A DNA stretch of 64,000 nt, taken from positions 27,206 to 91,205 of the forward strand of contig JAVBYJ010000015.1 of assembly GCA_030824075.1 (NCBI GenBank). Direction: 5' to 3'. Origin of the DNA: Geothrix sp. Lineage in GTDB: Bacteria; Acidobacteriota; Holophagae; Holophagales; Holophagaceae. Positions 61,775 through 64,000 of this stretch are shown one piece after another (positions within the stretch are counted from its first letter, which is position 1; the number at the start of each line of letters is the position of its first letter). Both the position numbers and the translations under genes were made by a program. The notes beneath the pieces are model-generated. The model saw nothing but the letters and a program-made list of their open reading frames with translations, did not search any database and was not told the DNA's origin.

Positions 61775-62678
61775 TGGGTTGGAAGCGCCTGGCTTCGCCC
61801 GGTGCCAGCAGGGACGCGGGGCAATCCAGGACCACCTCCGGCCGCGGATGGCAGAAGAAGGGCATGGAATAGCGCACGGCCTCGGGGTTGTCGGAGTTGA
61901 TCACCCGATGGGTGGTGCTGGGGATCTTCAGGTTCACATGGCGGCTCAGCATATCCCCGGCGTCCGCCACGATTTCTCCGGCGAGGCCATCCACGGCGCG
62001 CCAGGTGCCATCGCGGTCCAGGAGCTGCAGGCCGGAATCCGTGGCGGCCGGCAGGAGGGTGATGAGGTTGATGTCCTCGTGGGCGGAGCTGCGCACCCCG
62101 CCCTCAATGTACCGATCCCTCAACGCGGGGTAATGGATGATGCGCAGGATGGAGTTGCCCTCGAGGATCATGTCCGCAAGGCTGCGCTCGGGCAGTCCCA
62201 GATAGAGGGCCAGCCCTTCCAGCAGGGTGCCTGCGCAGTCCTCCAAGGCCCGGTAGAGGGCCAGGGTGTGGGGCTTGAAGTAAGGCACTTCGGCCTCGGG
62301 CCAGAGGTTCTCCCCGTAGCTTGCTTTGAGGGGATGGCCCGCGGGCAGCTCCTGGCCCACGTGCCAGAACTCCTTGAGGTCCCCCACGGGGTTGTCCTTG
62401 GCGTGCTCACTGCCGAAGCTCGTGAAGCCCCGGGCGCCGCCCGTGCCTGGCACCTGGTAGCGCCGCTTGATGTCCTCGGTCAAGGCGAAGAAGGTCCGGG
62501 CGGCCTCGTAGGCGCCGTCCACATCGGCTTGGCGAACCTGGTGCCCTGCCACCTTCACGAAGCCCGTATGGCGGAAGCTGTCCCCCAGCACCCGGATGAA
62601 CTCCGCGCGGTCCCTGGGGCTGCCCTCGCGAAACTGGGACAGGTGGACGGTTTCGACCTGGAAGGCGGGACTGGCCAT
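61722..62678 (-). CDS. 2-oxoglutarate/Fe(II) oxygenase, isopenicillin N synthase family
   Basis: The 318-residue protein has the double-stranded beta helix with iron ligands HxD in SSAHEDINLITLL and the distal His in IPSTTHRVI, and the RYSMPFF motif for 2-oxoglutarate. The N-terminal DIOX_N-like region (VKVAGHQVRQADVDGAYEAA, RGFTSFGSEHAKD) fits the IPNS/ACC oxidase family. The substrate is unknown. The convergent overlap with the protease gene is 53 bp. Confidence 0.85.
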   Translation of the reverse strand: MASPAFQVETVHLSQFREGSPRDRAEFIRVLGDSFRHTGFVKVAGHQVRQADVDGAYEAARTFFALTEDIKRRYQVPGTGGARGFTSFGSEHAKDNPVGDLKEFWHVGQELPAGHPLKASYGENLWPEAEVPYFKPHTLALYRALEDCAGTLLEGLALYLGLPERSLADMILEGNSILRIIHYPALRDRYIEGGVRSSAHEDINLITLLPAATDSGLQLLDRDGTWRAVDGLAGEIVADAGDMLSRHVNLKIPSTTHRVINSDNPEAVRYSMPFFCHPRPEVVLDCPASLLAPGEARRFQPITAQAFLLQRLREIGLI

Positions 62679-62764
62679 GGGATCTCCGGTATGGACCGGC
62701 CATGATAGCTGACGCGACAGGGATATCCGCAGGCGGATCTGGCCAGGAGAACGGGCATTGAAAA

Positions 62765-62794
62765 ACGGCGGCGGCCTTTGGGGACCGCCGCCGT
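62765..62794 (-). terminator. Terminator after recA
   Basis: ACGGCGGCGG (62765-62774) pairs with CCGCCGCCGT (62785-62794) and is followed on the minus strand by five T (62761-62765 as A). It ends recA. Confidence 0.85.
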
Positions 62795-62841
62795 CTGCCG
62801 ACCCCTTCCAAGGGCGCGCAGGGGGATGGGCTGAGGTTCGG

Positions 62842-63900
<1,059 letters not shown>

Positions 63901-64000
63901 GGGGTCCTCCAAGGGGTGGAGCCAAGCATGCAGGCAAAAAGCGAAAAAAACAAGAAATCTTTTTTCACGCTCCGTCCCAGGTCGGCCGAAGAAGGGGAAG
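63901..64000 (-). promoter_or_regulatory. recA upstream region
   Basis: Within 100 bp upstream of recA, an A/T-rich block (63938-63966, runs of A and T) may be the promoter. It includes AAAAAA and TTTTTT arms (about 63943 and 63960) that could form a weak stem. No GTTC-type or CTGT-N8-ACAG LexA box is evident. Confidence 0.3.

Noticed and set aside
63901..64000. LexA/SOS box before recA
   Set aside because: No dyad of the CTGT-N8-ACAG or GAAC-N4-GTTC type could be found in the available upstream sequence.

Overview
The window is about 64 kb of GC-rich bacterial chromosome, densely coding on both strands, with no insertion sequence, rRNA operon or CRISPR array. The gene content points to a Gram-negative anaerobe or facultative anaerobe that respires extracellular electron acceptors. 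It includes a porin with lipoprotein multiheme cytochromes and an OmcA/MtrC-type decaheme protein, a single-chain pyruvate:ferredoxin oxidoreductase, an indolepyruvate oxidoreductase with an ADP-forming acyl-CoA synthetase, and three Rrf2 regulators. This most resembles Holophagae (Acidobacteriota, Geothrix-like). That placement is an inference from gene content, not a phylogenetic result.

Layout. 1-9 kb: the 3' end of nuoF, a secreted metallophosphoesterase, an AT-rich island with a stand-alone CZB-domain protein, ornithine carbamoyltransferase, a biotin carrier plus carboxyltransferase pair, a CBS protein, a Tat-exported Rossmann protein and a nucleotide-type transporter. 9-14 kb: a thrABC operon preceded by a Thr-rich leader peptide and a transcription attenuator. 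14-20 kb: GDPD, a REC-HDOD protein, a GlcD-type FAD enzyme and a CHASE hybrid kinase. 20-24 kb: translation genes (rplM-rpsI, rpsB-tsf-pyrH), then a PseG-like protein. 24-30 kb: a membrane protein, gamma carbonic anhydrase, a YeiH exporter, an aminotransferase, tRNA-Val, efp with its 3' end tandemly duplicated, and a Crp/Fnr regulator. 30-37 kb: moeA, an Rrf2 regulator, a YwiC-like protein, and the acs-iorB-iorA operon. 37-43 kb: the extracellular electron transfer operon. 43-55 kb: an HHH protein, two convergent paralogous Rrf2 regulators, a DHOD-like protein, nifJ, a hemerythrin-NfnA-NfnB triple fusion and a second CHASE hybrid kinase. 55-64 kb: pheA behind a Phe-rich leader peptide and terminator, an asparaginase, moaA, a DUF1444-like protein, a protease with TPRs, a 2OG-Fe(II) oxygenase and recA.

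How it works together. NifJ and IorAB would load ferredoxin from pyruvate and aryl-pyruvates. The ADP-forming synthetase would save the thioester as ATP. The hemerythrin-Nfn fusion could exchange electrons between ferredoxin and NAD(P)H. The porin-cytochrome operon would pass electrons to outside acceptors. Crp-like boxes (TGTGA-N6-TCACA type) lie upstream of the Crp/Fnr gene, the cytochrome operon, both paralogous Rrf2 genes and the hemerythrin-Nfn gene, which suggests one redox regulon.

Most worth a second look: the two amino-acid attenuators (thr and phe), the hemerythrin-NfnAB fusion, the split small-cytochrome arrangement of the electron conduit, the shared Crp-like boxes and the tandem duplication of the efp 3' end.
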